This document shows, one piece after another, positions 1 to 7,592 of a stretch of DNA of 64,000 bases. This stretch comes from Actinokineospora enzanensis DSM 44649 (GTDB lineage Bacteria > Actinomycetota > Actinomycetes > Mycobacteriales > Pseudonocardiaceae). Numbering within the stretch: position 1 is the first letter of the stretch; each line of letters starts with the position of its first letter. Where the stretch lies: contig NZ_KB894417.1 of NCBI RefSeq assembly GCF_000374445.1, forward strand, positions 62,001-126,000, given 5' to 3'. The notes under the pieces were generated by a model that searched no databases, was not told where the DNA came from, and saw only the letters and a program-made list of their open reading frames with translations. The translations under genes were made by a program, and so were the position numbers.

Positions 1-1027
1 CCGGGTCCCCGAGCGGCACGAACCCGCCCCCGCGCCCGCTGAACGGCGGCACCTCGACCTGGACGTCCCGGTTCTGCCGGGTCTCCAGCACCGACAGGTC
101 GCCCAACGGACCGAACCCGAAACCCCGGAAGAACCGCGTCCCGCGATGCGGCACCCGTTGCTGCTCGGGCAACCGGAACGGCATCCATTCCAGATACGCC
201 TGGTACGCGTCCCGCCGCCGTTGCGCGAAGTCCCCATCCGTCCCGGGAGTGTGGTTTCCCGCCCCGGTGGACCAGGCGTTGTCGGCCACCTCGTGGTCGT
301 CGAAGATCGTGACCCAGGGGTGGCGCAGGTGCGCGAGCCGCAGGTGCGGGTCGGCCTTGTGCAGGGCGTGCCGCAGCCGGTAGCCGGTCAGGTCGCGCGC
401 CTCGATCGGCTCCCCGGGCGGGGCGGCGTCGCTTGACTCGTAGATGTAGTCGCCGACGTGCAGGACGAAGTCGAGGTCGGCGCGCTCGGCGATGGCCTGG
501 TAGGCGGTGAACAGGCCCGCCGGGTAGTTGCTGCACGACACCAACGCGAACCGCAACGCGTGCAGGCGGTCGCCGTCGTCGGGCGCGGTGCGGGTCATGC
601 CGACATCGCTGGTCTGTCCCGCCGCGTGGAAGCGGTAGTGATAGCGCGTGTACGGGCGCAGGCCGCGCACGTCCACCTTCACCGTGTGGTCGGAGTCCGG
701 GCTGGTCCACACCGTTCCCGCGCGCACCACGTGCCGGAACGACGGGTCGCGTGCCAGTTCCCAGCGCACCGGCAGCGGATGTCCCAGACCGCTCCCGGGC
801 GTCGCCAGGGGCGCGCCCCGGCGGATCGGCGGCGGCGTGGCGCGGGTCCAGATCACCACGGCGTCACCGGTCGGGTCGCCGCTGGCGACCCCGTAGCCGA
901 ACACGCCGTCGGCCGCCGGTGCCGCCGCGGCCGTCCCGTTCACCAGTCTCGTTCCCATTCCCAGTACCGCCGCGGTGAGCGCGGCCCCCTTCAACACCAG
1001 GCGTCGGCCCGGCAGCCCCAGTTCCAT
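1..1027 (-). CDS. phoD: PhoD-family alkaline phosphatase/phosphodiesterase (3' end outside window)
   Basis: An open frame runs from an ATG at 1027 off the left edge, giving about 342 visible codons. The N-terminus has a twin-arginine signal (GRRLVLKG followed by a hydrophobic stretch and an Ala-rich cleavage region), so a folded, exported metalloenzyme is expected. After a PhoD N-terminal domain (GVASGDPTGDAVVIWTR) come the PhoD metal-site motifs HVGDYIYES and IFDDHEVADN. Known family members hydrolyse phosphomono- or diesters outside the cell with Ca/Fe, often under phosphate limitation. No PHO box was identified. It is divergent from the META lipoprotein at 1123. The C-terminal third lies outside the window, so integrity cannot be judged. 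Confidence 0.9.
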   Translation of the reverse strand, partial: MELGLPGRRLVLKGAALTAAVLGMGTRLVNGTAAAAPAADGVFGYGVASGDPTGDAVVIWTRATPPPIRRGAPLATPGSGLGHPLPVRWELARDPSFRHVVRAGTVWTSPDSDHTVKVDVRGLRPYTRYHYRFHAAGQTSDVGMTRTAPDDGDRLHALRFALVSCSNYPAGLFTAYQAIAERADLDFVLHVGDYIYESSDAAPPGEPIEARDLTGYRLRHALHKADPHLRLAHLRHPWVTIFDDHEVADNAWSTGAGNHTPGTDGDFAQRRRDAYQAYLEWMPFRLPEQQRVPHRGTRFFRGFGFGPLGDLSVLETRQNRDVQVEVPPFSGRGGGFVPLGDP

Positions 1028-1122
1028 CCCGCCAGCATGGCCCAGCCTCCGAGCATGATCAACGAGCCGGATTCCGGGCGTTCCGGGACAACCCGGGACC
1101 CCCCGGGTTCCGTCCTGGATAC

Positions 1123-1917
1123 ATGCGCACCCGACACCTGACCCCGGCCGTCCTGGCGGCACTCGTGCTTGCGGGCTGCGGTCAGTCCGGCGGGAGTACC
1201 ACTCCCGCAGGTCAGCCGCCCGCCGCGCTGGACGGTCCCATCCCGCAGGGCCGGTTCACCGCCGAGACGGCCACCGACAACGGCGCCCCGCACGCCCTCG
1301 TGCCCGGCTCCTCGGTCACCCTCGACTTCCAGGACGGCGGCAGGCTCTCCGCCGCAGCGGGCTGCAACACGATCGGCGGCTCGGTGAGCCTCGCGGGCGG
1401 CACCCTGCAGACCGCCGAGCTCAGCTCCACCGAGATGGCCTGCGACGAGGCCCGGCACCGACAGGACGAGTGGCTGTCCGCGCTGCTGACCGCCAAACCG
1501 GTGTGGAAGCTCGCCGACGACCGGCTCACGCTCACCTCGGCGACCACCGAACTGGTGCTCGGCAAGGCCAAGCCAGCCAACCTGGTCGGACCGAAGTGGG
1601 CGCTGGAGTCCTTGCTGGACGGCCAATCCGCTTCGTCCACACCGGACACCGGCAAGGCGTCGCTGACGTTCGAGAAGGACCAGGTCATGATCCGGACGGG
1701 CTGCAACTCCGGGTCCGCCCCCTACACCGTCGAGGGCACCACACTGCGCTTCGAGCCGCCGATGCTGACCAAGATGGCCTGCGCGGACGGATCCGCCGCG
1801 GTCGAGTCGGCGGTCGTGGCCGTGCTCGGCGAGAAGGTCGAGTACGCCATCGACGGCCAGTCGCTCACCCTCACCAACGGCGCCAAGGCCCTCCAGCTAC
1901 GCGCCACCACTCCCTAG
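1123..1917 (+). CDS. META-domain (HslJ-like) lipoprotein with two META domains
   Basis: The 264-residue product begins with a lipoprotein signal ending in LAGC (Cys19), so it should be anchored to the outer face of the membrane. Two META/HslJ-like units follow, about residues 35-140 and 145-262. Each carries the family's GCN signature (AAGCNTIGGS and RTGCNSGS) and a late conserved Cys (TEMACD, TKMACA). HslJ-type domains are linked to stress or drug tolerance in other bacteria; the biochemical role here is unknown. The gene is divergent from phoD, and its end overlaps the convergent TetR gene by 21 bp. Confidence 0.85.
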   Translation: MRTRHLTPAVLAALVLAGCGQSGGSTTPAGQPPAALDGPIPQGRFTAETATDNGAPHALVPGSSVTLDFQDGGRLSAAAGCNTIGGSVSLAGGTLQTAELSSTEMACDEARHRQDEWLSALLTAKPVWKLADDRLTLTSATTELVLGKAKPANLVGPKWALESLLDGQSASSTPDTGKASLTFEKDQVMIRTGCNSGSAPYTVEGTTLRFEPPMLTKMACADGSAAVESAVVAVLGEKVEYAIDGQSLTLTNGAKALQLRATTP

Positions 1918-2436
1918 CGCCGCGGCGGCCCGTCTCGCGTGGCGGGCCGCCGCAGGATCGCCACTCACCGCGGCGGTCACGATCGCCCCCTCCACCAGGA
2001 GGTTCAGCGCCTCCCCCGCTTGCCGGTCCGACACCAGTCCGAGCAGGTAGCGCCGCACCGCCGCCTTGTGCTCACGCGCCACGGCCAGTACTTCCGGTGA
2101 CGTCGCGCCCAGCTCGCCGACGGAGTTGATGAACGCGCAACCGCGGAAACCCGGCTGCCGGAACCAGTCGTCCAGCCAGTCGAACACCGCCGTCACCCGT
2201 TCGTGGGACTCCCGCGCGGCGACGAAGTCAGCCAACGACTCCAGCCACCGGCGGTCACGGCGTCGCAGGTAGGCGACGACCAGGTCTTCCTTGCCCGGGA
2301 AGCACTGGTAGAGACGCTTCAACGAGACCCCGGAGACCGCGCGGACCTCGTCCATGCCGACCGCCTGCACACCACGCTCGTAGAACAGCACCTCGGCCGC
2401 GTCGAGCAGACGCGTGACGGCCTCGTCCCGGTCCAT
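1897..2436 (-). CDS. TetR/AcrR-family transcriptional regulator
   Basis: The 179-residue protein has an N-terminal TetR helix-turn-helix (residues about 5-50: LLDAAEVLFYERGVQAVGMD, then SGVSLKRLYQCFPGKEDLV) and a ligand-binding domain of the type often found beside small NTF2-like or oxidoreductase genes. The ATG at 2436 is chosen because the HTH begins at once; a longer frame to 2553 lacks conserved sequence and would place the operator inside the gene. A near-palindrome at 2453-2468, just upstream of the start, recurs twice before the DUF1348 gene at 4165. Autoregulation and control of that gene are inferred. Confidence 0.88.
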   Translation of the reverse strand: MDRDEAVTRLLDAAEVLFYERGVQAVGMDEVRAVSGVSLKRLYQCFPGKEDLVVAYLRRRDRRWLESLADFVAARESHERVTAVFDWLDDWFRQPGFRGCAFINSVGELGATSPEVLAVAREHKAAVRRYLLGLVSDRQAGEALNLLVEGAIVTAAVSGDPAAARHARRAAAALGSGGA

Positions 2437-2452
2437 CCGGCCACCCCAATCA

Positions 2453-2468
2453 GAGAACGTTCGTTCTC
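2453..2468. promoter_or_regulatory. Putative TetR operator copy 1
   Basis: GAGAACGTTCGTTCTC lies 17 bp upstream of the TetR start. It is a 16-bp inverted repeat, imperfect only at the two central positions. The same word occurs at 4108-4123, and a perfect version at 4135-4150. Confidence 0.7.
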
Positions 2469-2754
2469 CACGATACGCGACGAACACGAGCCACCGGTCG
2501 GCGATACCGTCGGTCGCCGCGACGGCGCCTCCCGCCCGGCTTGACCTGGTCACCGCCCAGGAGGCTGTGCCGCAGGCGTGGGCGCTCGTGCTCCTGCGAA
2601 GGCGGCGTGAGCGACGGGACCGACAGGTTGCCGAGTTCGTCGGATTCGGCGGGGCACGGCGTGCGATGCCGCGTCACGATCTCGATGTCCGATCAGAGCC
2701 GACGAAACCGAGGCGGAGACGTGGTCACCGGCAATTCGGCAGTAGACTTCGTCG
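2469..2754. other. Intergenic region with no convincing gene
   Basis: About 285 bp between the TetR operator and the ankyrin gene. Short open frames exist on both strands but lack ribosome-binding sites and recognisable content. It presumably holds the promoters for the flanking divergent genes; no clear -10/-35 pair is claimed. Confidence 0.5.
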
Positions 2755-3804
2755 GTGCCGACGTGGGGTTTGCCGACTCCGAGGGTGGCGGAGTCCGAGG
2801 TCACGGTCCAGCAGTGGATCGTGTGGCAGGTCGGGCTGTTGCAGGACGCCGTGGCTCGCGGCGACCAGGTGACGAGCGAGGTTCTCCGCTTCGTCGGGAT
2901 GGGGCCCGTCACGCAGGATGGCCGTCTCGATGACGACACGGCGCGGCAGATCGTCGCCAACGATCACGGGTATGCCGACTGGGCCGACGCGCTCGCGCAC
3001 GGACACGACGTGGTGGACACCCGGTTCGAGCAGGCCGCAGACGCTGTCTACGCGGGAGACCTCGACACTCTGCGTCTGCTGTTGGACGCGCGGCCCGCGC
3101 TCGTCGCGGCGCGCTCGCCGTTCCCGCACCGGCAGACGTTGTTGCATCACGTGGCAGCGAACGGGATCGAGGCCGAACGACAGCTCCGCTCGCCCGCCAA
3201 CGCGGTCGACGTGCTGCGGCTGCTGATCGAGCGCGGTGCCGACCCGGACGCCACCTGCGACAGCTACGGGGGTGGCAACGGCGCGACGACGCTGTGCCTG
3301 CTCGTGTCGTCCGTTCACCCGGCGGACGCGGGTGTGCAGGGCGCACTCGTCGAGCAGCTGTGCGCAGGCGGTGCCTGCGTCGACGGGATCGACGATGACG
3401 GCCTGCCGATGTGGACCGCCATTACGTTCGGGTATACCGAGGCGATGGAAGCGCTCGCCCGCTGCGGTGCCCGGGTCGACAACCTCTGCTTCGCGGCCGC
3501 GCTCGGCGATCTGGACGCGGTCCAGGACCATTTCGCCCCGGACGGCGGCCTCCGGACCGACCTCGCGCCCCTGCCCCGGATCGGGGCCCACGGTCGGACG
3601 CAGGCACCGGAGTCGGTCGTCGAGTACGCGCTGATCTGGGCGGCCGCGCACGATCGCCGTGCCGTGGTCCGGTTCCTGCTCACCAAGGATCCGGACCTGC
3701 GGGTGACCGAGCCGTGGTTCCAGGCCACCGCCGTGGGCGCCGCCCGGTATCACGGGCATGACGAGCTGGTCGCCCTGCTCGAACCACTCACACCACCCGC
3801 CTGA
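2755..3804 (+). CDS. Ankyrin-repeat protein
   Basis: The 349-residue protein starts at GTG 2755. The first 95 residues are a helical domain of unknown role containing an NDHGYADWADALAHG segment. Ankyrin-like units follow: AADAVYAGDLDTLRLLLDA, VDVLRLLIERGADPDATC, a unit around LVEQLCAGGACVDGIDDDG, FGYTEAMEALARCGARVDN, and a final AHDRRAVVRFLLTKDPDL stretch. Ankyrin repeats mediate protein binding; no enzymatic motif, signal peptide or membrane span is visible, so it is probably cytosolic. It is a stand-alone gene and its partner is unknown. Confidence 0.8.
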   Translation: MPTWGLPTPRVAESEVTVQQWIVWQVGLLQDAVARGDQVTSEVLRFVGMGPVTQDGRLDDDTARQIVANDHGYADWADALAHGHDVVDTRFEQAADAVYAGDLDTLRLLLDARPALVAARSPFPHRQTLLHHVAANGIEAERQLRSPANAVDVLRLLIERGADPDATCDSYGGGNGATTLCLLVSSVHPADAGVQGALVEQLCAGGACVDGIDDDGLPMWTAITFGYTEAMEALARCGARVDNLCFAAALGDLDAVQDHFAPDGGLRTDLAPLPRIGAHGRTQAPESVVEYALIWAAAHDRRAVVRFLLTKDPDLRVTEPWFQATAVGAARYHGHDELVALLEPLTPPA

Positions 3805-4107
3805 CCACAGGCTTGTGCGGTTCTGACAGTCGATCCGACGTCTTCACGCCCGCGATCATCTCAAGTGGACAGAAGCGGATCTCTTTTCGGCACCCCAGAA
3901 CATGTGCCCACCGGTCGTTCCGAGCGCTTCGCGGATCCCTTTCGGGCGGGGAATCATCCTCGCGGCATGGGCACGGTCGACCGGACCGCCATGCGCGACT
4001 ACCGGATCAAGATCCTCACACGCGCCCGCCGGTCGCCGTCCGGCAGACCCGACCAAGCGAGCCGACCCTGCCCGCCCGAGGTCCGCCCGCCGATCACCCT
4101 TGCCGTG
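3805..4107. other. Intergenic region upstream of the DUF1348 gene
   Basis: About 300 bp without a supported gene. Frames crossing it on the + strand read into the DUF1348 gene but have no conserved sequence before its ATG at 4165. The right end leads into the two TetR-type operators. Confidence 0.5.
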
Positions 4108-4150
4108 GAGAACGTTCGTTCTCTACGATGCGAGGAGAACGATCGTTCTC
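4108..4150. promoter_or_regulatory. Tandem TetR operators upstream of the DUF1348 gene
   Basis: Two sites lie here: GAGAACGTTCGTTCTC at 4108-4123, identical to the site before the TetR gene, and the perfect palindrome GAGAACGATCGTTCTC at 4135-4150. Their centres are 27 bp apart and the second ends 14 bp before the start codon, a position suited to repression. Confidence 0.75.
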
Positions 4151-4164
4151 GCCAAGGGGGCATC

Positions 4165-4608
4165 ATGACATCGCTGTTCACCGAGGAGACCGCGCGCCGG
4201 AAGGTGCAGGCCGCCGAGGATCTGTGGAACACGCGGGATCCGGAACGGGTCGCGCTCGCCTACACGCCGGACGCGGTGTGGCGGAATCGGGATCGGTTCC
4301 TGTCCGGGCGTGCGGAGATTGTCCGGTTCCTGCGGGAAAAGTGGGGCAAGGAACGGGACTACGCGTTGCGTAAGGAGATGTGGGGGTTCCGGAACAACCG
4401 GATCGGGGTGCGGTTCCAGTACGAGTGCCGGGACGAGACGGGACAGTGGTGGCGTTCCTACGGCAACGAGCTGTGGGAGTTCGCGCCGGACGGGCTCATG
4501 CGCAGGCGGGAGGCCAGCATCAACGACCTGCGGATCAGCGAGTCGGAGCGGCGGATCCTGGGACCGCGGCCGGAATCGGAACACGGGGTGTTGCTCCCGA
4601 TCGAGTAG
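4165..4608 (+). CDS. DUF1348 / NTF2-like family protein
   Basis: The 147-residue protein of the NTF2/SnoaL-like fold carries the DUF1348 signature: [22 protein letters not shown], then [12 protein letters not shown] and [12 protein letters not shown]. The family is widespread, small and cytosolic; a catalytic function is not established. The ATG at 4165 follows an AAGGGGG ribosome-binding site. Longer upstream frames are rejected because they run through the operators at 4108-4150. Expression is probably controlled by the TetR protein encoded at 1897-2436. Confidence 0.88.
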   Translation: MTSLFTEETARRKVQAAEDLWNTRDPERVALAYTPDAVWRNRDRFLSGRAEIVRFLREKWGKERDYALRKEMWGFRNNRIGVRFQYECRDETGQWWRSYGNELWEFAPDGLMRRREASINDLRISESERRILGPRPESEHGVLLPIE

Positions 4609-4665
4609 CGCAGGGCTGTGGATAACCACGCGCGTCCCGGGGCCGCGCGTGGTTGGCTGCGAGGC

Positions 4666-5280
4666 ATGATCACTGCGGAGGATGTGGACGAGGCGGTCCG
4701 GTTCACGATCGAAGCGTTCGAGGGGACGTCCGCGGCGGCGTGGGAGCAGCGGGCGGGCGACCTGGAGTGGACGTGTCGGGAGACGGTCGAGCACATCGCC
4801 GACTGCTTCTTCTACTACAGCGCCCAGCTGGCCCAGCGCACGCCGCCGACCTCGGTGCCCGCGTTCCGTCGGGAGGCCCGGCGGGAGGGCGGCCCGGAAA
4901 GCATGATCGGCGCGGCCCCGGGCGGCGGGACCGCAGCGTTGCTGCAGTTGGTGGAGGTGTGCGGGACGGTGTTGTCCTCGGTCGTGCGCACGGCGCGGCC
5001 GAGCGGGCTCGCGTTCCACCTCTACGGCGCGTCGGATCCCGAGGGGTTCGCGGCGATGGGGGTGTTGGAGAGCCTCGTGCACGGCAAGGACGTCGCCGAC
5101 GGGCTGGGGATCGAGTGGCGGCCGTCGGACGCGTTGTGTGAGCGGGTCGCGCGGCGGCTGTTCCCGGAGATGCCCGCGGCCACCCCCGGGTGGCAGGCGT
5201 TGCAGTGGTGCACGGGTCGGATCGCGTTGCCGGGTCTGCCTCGGCGCGTGGAGTGGCGGTGGGACGGGACGCCGCGCTAG
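4666..5280 (+). CDS. DinB/MDMPI-like (mycothiol-dependent maleylpyruvate isomerase) family protein
   Basis: The 204-residue protein shows the pattern of the DinB_2/MDMPI N-terminal four-helix bundle: WTCRETVEHIADCFFYYSAQL, with the metal-ligand histidine in ETVEHIAD, and a later ESLVHGKDVADGLG helix. Family members coordinate a divalent metal and in several cases act on mycothiol adducts; the substrate here is not predictable. A frame open from 4618 would add 16 residues; ATG 4666 is preferred because the conserved helix starts there. Its stop overlaps the convergent BON gene by a few bases. Confidence 0.75.
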   Translation: MITAEDVDEAVRFTIEAFEGTSAAAWEQRAGDLEWTCRETVEHIADCFFYYSAQLAQRTPPTSVPAFRREARREGGPESMIGAAPGGGTAALLQLVEVCGTVLSSVVRTARPSGLAFHLYGASDPEGFAAMGVLESLVHGKDVADGLGIEWRPSDALCERVARRLFPEMPAATPGWQALQWCTGRIALPGLPRRVEWRWDGTPR

Positions 5281-5576
5281 TGGTTCCACTTGGGACGGTG
5301 CGGGAGCCGGGGGTGCCAGGGGAAGCGGGTCACGTCGTCCCAGGTGCAGCGCAGGCGGTTGCGCACCTCGCGCACCCCGGTGACCGCCGCGATCAGGCGG
5401 CCGACCACCGGCGCCTGGCTGTCCCAGTCGACCCGGCCGACGATGAGGACGACGCCGTCGTCCACGGCCACCCGCACCAGCCGCGTGTCCACGTGCGGGA
5501 CGGCGGGCAGCACCCGGTCCTGGATCTCGACCCGGATGTCCTCATCGGACCGGTTCGCCCGTTCGGCGGTGGTCAT
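5277..5576 (-). CDS. BON-domain protein
   Basis: The 99-residue product is essentially a single BON domain: DIRVEIQDRVLPAVPHVDTR, VRVAVDDGVVLIVGRVDW, VGRLIAAVTGVREVRNRL. BON domains bind phospholipid or other surfaces and often accompany CBS domains in DosR-type regulons, as in the CBS-BON gene at 12378. The ATG at 5576 has a GGGAG ribosome-binding site; a longer frame to 5651 reads through a tandem repeat and is rejected. No export signal is seen. It is divergent from the nitroreductase gene, so both probably respond to the same regulator. Confidence 0.8.
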   Translation of the reverse strand: MTTAERANRSDEDIRVEIQDRVLPAVPHVDTRLVRVAVDDGVVLIVGRVDWDSQAPVVGRLIAAVTGVREVRNRLRCTWDDVTRFPWHPRLPHRPKWNH

Positions 5577-5588
5577 GGCGTCTCCCTT

Positions 5589-5639
5589 CGTAGCGCTGTA
5601 TCTCTCGTAGTGCTGTGTCTCTCGTAGCGCTGTGTCCAC
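5589..5639. repeat. Three tandem 17-bp repeats upstream of the BON gene
   Basis: Units at 5589-5605, 5606-5622 and 5623-5639 follow CGTAGYGCTGTRTCTCT, each containing AGCGCT or a near match. They lie just upstream of the BON start codon, in its 5' leader or promoter. They may be regulatory or a replication-slippage product. Confidence 0.75.
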
Positions 5640-5696
5640 CATGCGCCGCACATCCGACTACGCCCAGAGACGGAAGCGGCGGTTGTGCGAGTGCCT

Positions 5697-5719
5697 AGGT
5701 CCCTGCCGCGCGGGGACCT
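5697..5719. promoter_or_regulatory. DevR-type box, everted half-sites (AGGTCCC-N9-GGGACCT)
   Basis: Perfect 7-bp inverted arms separated by 9 bp, 71 bp before the nitroreductase start and about 120 bp before the BON start. The half-site GGGACC resembles the DosR/DevR half-site GGGACT. The same arms and spacing recur at 13057-13079 before the CBS-BON gene. Confidence 0.6.
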
Positions 5720-5789
5720 CCCGCACTGGGGCCCGCCCATCCCGGCCACCACCCTGGACCGAAGAGTTCCCGAGGTGAGGAGGTGCGCC

Positions 5790-6827
5790 ATGGCCGTGTT
5801 GCCGACCGGCGCGGTCTCGGCCCCCGAGGCGGGCTTCCCGGACCGGGACACCCTGCGCACCGCGCTGCGGTTGGCCTGCTGCGCGCCCTCGGTGCACAAC
5901 ACCCAGCCGTGGCGCTGGCTGGTGGCCCCCGACGCCGTGCACCTGTATGCGGACCCGGCGCGGCGGCTGCCCGCGACCGATCCGGAGGGTCGTGACCTGG
6001 TCCTCAGCTGCGGGGCGGCGCTGCACCACCTGGTCGTGGCGCTGGCCGCGTTCGGCTGGACCGCGCGGGTGCGCAGGCTGCCGGACCCGGAGGTGCCCGA
6101 CCACCTGGCCACCGTCACGCTCGCCCCGGCCGCGGCCGACCGGGCCGACGTGGTGCGCGCCGCCGCCATCACGCGCAGGCGGAGCGACCGCCGCGCCTAC
6201 GCCACCTGGCCGATGCGCGACGACCAGCAGGCGGACCTGGTGTCGGCCGCCGCGCACCACGGCGTGGTCGCCCGGGTGATCGAGGGCGAGGCGCGCGCGG
6301 ACCTGGTCCGGCTGGTCGCCGAGGCCGACGCGCGCCAGGCCGCCGACAGCGACTACCGCACCGAGTTGGCGTTGTGGACCGGCAGGCACGCGGGCTCGGC
6401 CGACGGCGTCCCGGCCGCGAACACACCCCGTGAGACCCGTTACGGCGACCTGGTCACCCGCCGTTTCTCCGCGCCCACGCTGGGCGGGCCCGACCGGGCC
6501 ATCGGCACCGGCGCGGGCACCCTGGTGGTACTCGGCACCGCCTCCGACGACCGGATGTCCCGGCTGCGCGCGGGCGAGGCGACCAGCGCGGTCACCCTCG
6601 CGGCCACCGCGGCGCGGATGGTGTCGTGCCCGCTGAGCCAGCCCGTCGAGGTCCGCGCGGCCCGTGACCTGCTGCGCGAGTCGGTGCTGCGCGACGAGCT
6701 GTTCCCGCAGCTGGTGCTGCGCGTCGGCTGGCCCGCCCCGGGCGCGTCGACGCTGCCCGCCACGCCGCGCAGGCCGCTGTCCGAGGTGGTCGGGCTGTCG
6801 GGAACCCCCTCACCGCGACGGGCGTGA
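5790..6827 (+). CDS. Acg-family FMN-binding nitroreductase-like protein
   Basis: The 345-residue protein matches the Acg subgroup of nitroreductase-fold proteins: ALRLACCAPSVHNTQPWRW near the N-terminus and RRRSDRRAYATWPM in the middle. In mycobacteria such proteins (Acg/Rv2032 type) belong to the DosR dormancy regulon; some are thought to sequester FMN rather than act as enzymes. The ATG at 5790 follows a GAGGAGG ribosome-binding site. It is followed directly by a DevR box at 6828 and the devR gene. DevR control is inferred from the box at 5697-5719. Confidence 0.85.
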   Translation: MAVLPTGAVSAPEAGFPDRDTLRTALRLACCAPSVHNTQPWRWLVAPDAVHLYADPARRLPATDPEGRDLVLSCGAALHHLVVALAAFGWTARVRRLPDPEVPDHLATVTLAPAAADRADVVRAAAITRRRSDRRAYATWPMRDDQQADLVSAAAHHGVVARVIEGEARADLVRLVAEADARQAADSDYRTELALWTGRHAGSADGVPAANTPRETRYGDLVTRRFSAPTLGGPDRAIGTGAGTLVVLGTASDDRMSRLRAGEATSAVTLAATAARMVSCPLSQPVEVRAARDLLRESVLRDELFPQLVLRVGWPAPGASTLPATPRRPLSEVVGLSGTPSPRRA

Positions 6828-6841
6828 GGGACCAAAGTCCC
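6828..6841. promoter_or_regulatory. DevR/DosR-type box upstream of devR
   Basis: GGGACCAAAGTCCC is a close match to the core of the mycobacterial DosR box (GGGACTNNNGTCCC type). It starts at the base after the nitroreductase stop codon, 95-108 bp before the devR start. A further half-site, AGGTCCC, is at 6871-6877. Autoregulation of devR is the natural inference. Confidence 0.7.
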
Positions 6842-6935
6842 GGCCTCCCCCGCACCTTCGACGCGGGCAGAGGTCCCGACCGGGCGCCTAGAGTTGACGG
6901 GTACGCGGCACACGGGCGCTGGAGGCGGGGACATC

Positions 6936-7574
6936 ATGGCCACACGGGTCTTCCTGGTCGACGACCACGAGATCGTCCGTCGGGGTGTCGCCGACCTGCT
7001 GGACGAGCCCGACATCGAGATCGTCGGGGAGGCGGCCTCGGTGTCCGAGGCGCTGGTCCGGGTGCCGAACGCGAACCCGGACGTGGCCGTGCTCGACGTG
7101 CGCCTGCCGGATGGCACCGGGGTCGAACTGTGCCGTGAGCTCCGGTCGGGGATGCCGGGGCTGCGCTGCCTGATGCTGACCTCGTTCGCCGACGACGAGG
7201 CCCTGTTCGAGGCGATCCTCGCGGGCGCGTCCGGGTTCGTCCTCAAGCAGGTCCTGGGCACGGACCTGCTCGCCGCCGTCCGCACCGTCGGCGCGGGCGG
7301 TTCGCTGCTCGACCCCAAGACCACCTCGGCCCTGCTCGACCGCATCCGCCGCGAACACACCCAGACCGACCCGCTGGCCACGCTCACCGACCAGGAGCGC
7401 ACGGTGTTCGACCTGATCGGCGAGGGGCTGACCAACCGGGAGATCGGCGAGCGCATGTTCCTGGCCGAGAAGACGGTGAAGAACTACGTGTCGCATCTGC
7501 TGGCGAAGCTGAAGATGCAGCGCCGCACGCAGGCCGCCGTTCTCGCCGCCGAACTCCGCCGCGGCCAGTCCTGA
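6936..7574 (+). CDS. devR: DevR/DosR-like NarL-family response regulator
   Basis: The 212-residue regulator is collinear with mycobacterial DevR/DosR over its whole length. The receiver domain has acidic residues D9/D10, phospho-acceptor D54 ([10 protein letters not shown]) and the conserved Lys of GFVLKQ. The C-terminal LuxR-type HTH reads [20 protein letters not shown] and [19 protein letters not shown]. In mycobacteria the protein activates dormancy genes under hypoxia, NO or CO. Its likely kinase partner is encoded at 10354-12039 rather than adjacently; a caspase gene on the opposite strand separates them. Confidence 0.92.
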   Translation: MATRVFLVDDHEIVRRGVADLLDEPDIEIVGEAASVSEALVRVPNANPDVAVLDVRLPDGTGVELCRELRSGMPGLRCLMLTSFADDEALFEAILAGASGFVLKQVLGTDLLAAVRTVGAGGSLLDPKTTSALLDRIRREHTQTDPLATLTDQERTVFDLIGEGLTNREIGERMFLAEKTVKNYVSHLLAKLKMQRRTQAAVLAAELRRGQS

Positions 7575-7592
7575 CCGCCGCCCCCTGGGTTC

